From positions 992,001 to 1,056,000 of the forward strand of contig JAHLKG010000002.1 of the NCBI GenBank assembly GCA_025526995.1: a stretch of 64,000 nt of DNA. The letters run 5' to 3'. The notes beneath the pieces were generated by a model. The model was not told where the DNA came from. It saw nothing but the letters and a program-made list of their open reading frames with translations, and made no database searches. Position numbers and translations under genes: made by a program. Positions 62,667 to 64,000 of the stretch are shown here, one piece after another. This stretch comes from Powellomyces hirtus. Its lineage: Eukaryota > Chytridiomycota > Chytridiomycetes > Spizellomycetales > Powellomycetaceae. Every line of letters starts with the position of its first letter. The first letter of the stretch is position 1.

Positions 62667-64000
62667 CTATCTACCCACAAATCGCTTTCTAGTCTCTATA
62701 ATCTCTGTATAAACTCTATTCTTCCAACAAGACCCAGCTTCGCATCTTTTGGCCGCTCCGCCGGTCCCCGGCGCAGTCCAGAGGTGTAGATTCTTCCCTT
62801 GCGAGATGTTATCTCGCCTCTGCTTTCGTGCCATTTTGCCAATCAAGTCTTCGTTGCGCGTCTTGTAGCATAGTATTTTGTTCTGCACCAACATCTCGTT
62901 GAAGGCTGTTTGCGTGTGCAGGGCGTTGACATACTGAGTCACAGTTTGGATCAGGTTGTGATCAGTCTTCTTCTCTTTGTTCGACCTGATGCAGCAATAG
63001 CAAGTACCTTCTCCAAGACGCTAGTTGCGATACATCCATGTGCTCGCAAGAGTTCTCGTTCTCTGAGGTTCCAGTTATCCTTGATTATGATCGGCTCAAC
63101 ATCCTGGAGATTGAAATGTGAGACGACAATCATTGACAGGTACAACAGCATTTACAACTCACGCCTGGCAGTGCTGCTGTCTTTCGTGGCACCACCCTGA
63201 TCCCCTACAGGAAAACGAGCAAAAAATACTGATGATTAGCGATTCTCTGAGAGATGTACGAACACAGTGCCGAAGATATCTTTTGCAGGTCCAACAAATA
63301 CCTGTGATGGTACTGCTATTTCCGGCAATGTTGCCAAGGGTTCGATGTATGGCTCTACCGTGGCAGGAAATTCATCGATTCGATCGTTTAATCTCGAGGC
63401 GCCGGATGTCGAAGGTCTAGACGGTGTCATGGGTAATGATTGTTGCGATGACGCGGGCACAGATTCAACAGCTGGTTCAGTGTCCCAAAGCATCTTTGGC
63501 TCCATGCGTTCGTCCATTGGTGGTTCTGGAGTGGGTTCTGGGGTGGGGTCTCGGGTGGGCTCCAGTTCGAATTGGACCATTACGGGTTCATCTCTGAATG
63601 GATGCTGCTCTTCTACAAACTCTTCAGGGTTGTCTGAAACCAGCGGGACCAGCACCTCAGACTCTGACGGTTGCTGTATCGCAGGTTCCTCAATTCGCGC
63701 GACCACCACCTCCTTTGCCTTACCGCGTCTCGATTGAGTGCGTAAGGAGGTTTGATCGCTCGACTGCGTCGGATCTTGCCCATTTGAGAATCGGACCTTG
63801 TTCTCCTTCTGCTCATGCAGGAATGTCTTGGCTTCTTGCAAGTGAAATTGCATATCGTGGTCGTTTTTGAAGAAGAAAGCGCTGTGGGCTTCGTCGTCGG
63901 CAGTAGGGGCAAAAAACCGATGATTGACTGCCCCAGCGTTATCTTTGTTATCGACAAACGAAAAAGTGCCAGCGCTTCGCGGACGAGACGGAGATGTCGA
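62667..64000 (-). CDS. Unrecognised gene, 5' end outside the window
   Basis: The frame is open from the right edge to about 63276 (minus strand), with an acidic, Pro/Glu/Thr-rich disordered region (DPTPEPTPEPPMDER) preceded by DMQFHLQEAKTFLHEQKENK. Further exons toward the left give DVEPIIIKDNWNLRERELL and a helical part (NLIQTVTQYVNALHTQTAF, EDLIGKMARKQRRDNI). Introns of about 60-70 nt are likely around 63265-63200 and 63165-63110. One junction near 62970 does not resolve: the two good frames are offset and the only GT-AG pair nearby is 22 nt. No domain recognised; the coiled-coil C-terminus suggests a structural or scaffold protein. Confidence 0.45.

Overview
The window comes from a fungal nuclear genome, most likely a flagellated (chytrid-type) fungus. 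Host genes carry short GT-AG introns. The gene set is fungal/opisthokont: SEC27, HOP2, MIA40, OLA1, BRL1, a DUF1748-like small protein and mitochondrial bL35. Two genes (an LRRC71 homologue and a TMEM237-like four-span membrane protein) belong to ciliary families, which non-flagellated fungi are expected to lack. The species was not identified.

Positions 1-34133 are a nested retrotransposon cluster. A damaged Ty1/copia element (copia-1, plus strand) holds a Ty3/gypsy chromovirus (minus strand, 275-bp LTRs). A segment of copia-1 plus the gypsy element is present twice as a ~10.46-kb tandem repeat (1-9345 and 10468-19791). A second copia element (copia-2, minus strand, 20355-32673) lies to the right. 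It is interrupted by a third copia element (copia-3, plus strand, 23272-29844), which is itself interrupted by a solo LTR. Further solo LTRs lie at 32015, 33176 and 33767. Target-site duplications (CTCTT, ATTTC, CGGTT, GGATC, GTTTT) give exact boundaries for five insertions.

The unusual part of the cluster is cargo. The gypsy element and copia-2 each carry, between the end of pol and the 3' LTR and on the opposite strand, an intron-containing gene for a small RING-finger/Cys-rich protein. Copia-3 has a different antisense ORF at the same place. The gypsy cargo region also holds an array of about 25 mini-hairpins with three-base loops, whose 5-6 bp stems differ in sequence but stay complementary. 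All three copia elements carry a chromodomain between integrase and reverse transcriptase, a module typical of Ty3/gypsy chromoviruses.

Positions 34640-64000 are gene-dense host DNA, about one gene per 2 kb with short intergenic gaps. In order: WW-domain protein (-), SEC27/beta'-COP (-), HOP2 (+), Ca3427-like periplasmic-binding-fold protein (-), TMEM237-like (+), LRRC71 (-), mitochondrial PaaI/THEM4-type thioesterase (+), PaO-like Rieske oxygenase (-), MIA40 (+), membrane-anchored GH26-like glycosidase (-), Gly-rich single-pass protein with a cytosolic SH3 domain (+), OLA1 (-), BRL1/BRR6 (+), DUF1748-like small protein (-), mitochondrial bL35 (-), and an unrecognised gene running off the right edge (-). 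Neighbours are mostly divergent or convergent, and nothing suggests a co-regulated cluster. No CRISPR array or rRNA gene was seen.
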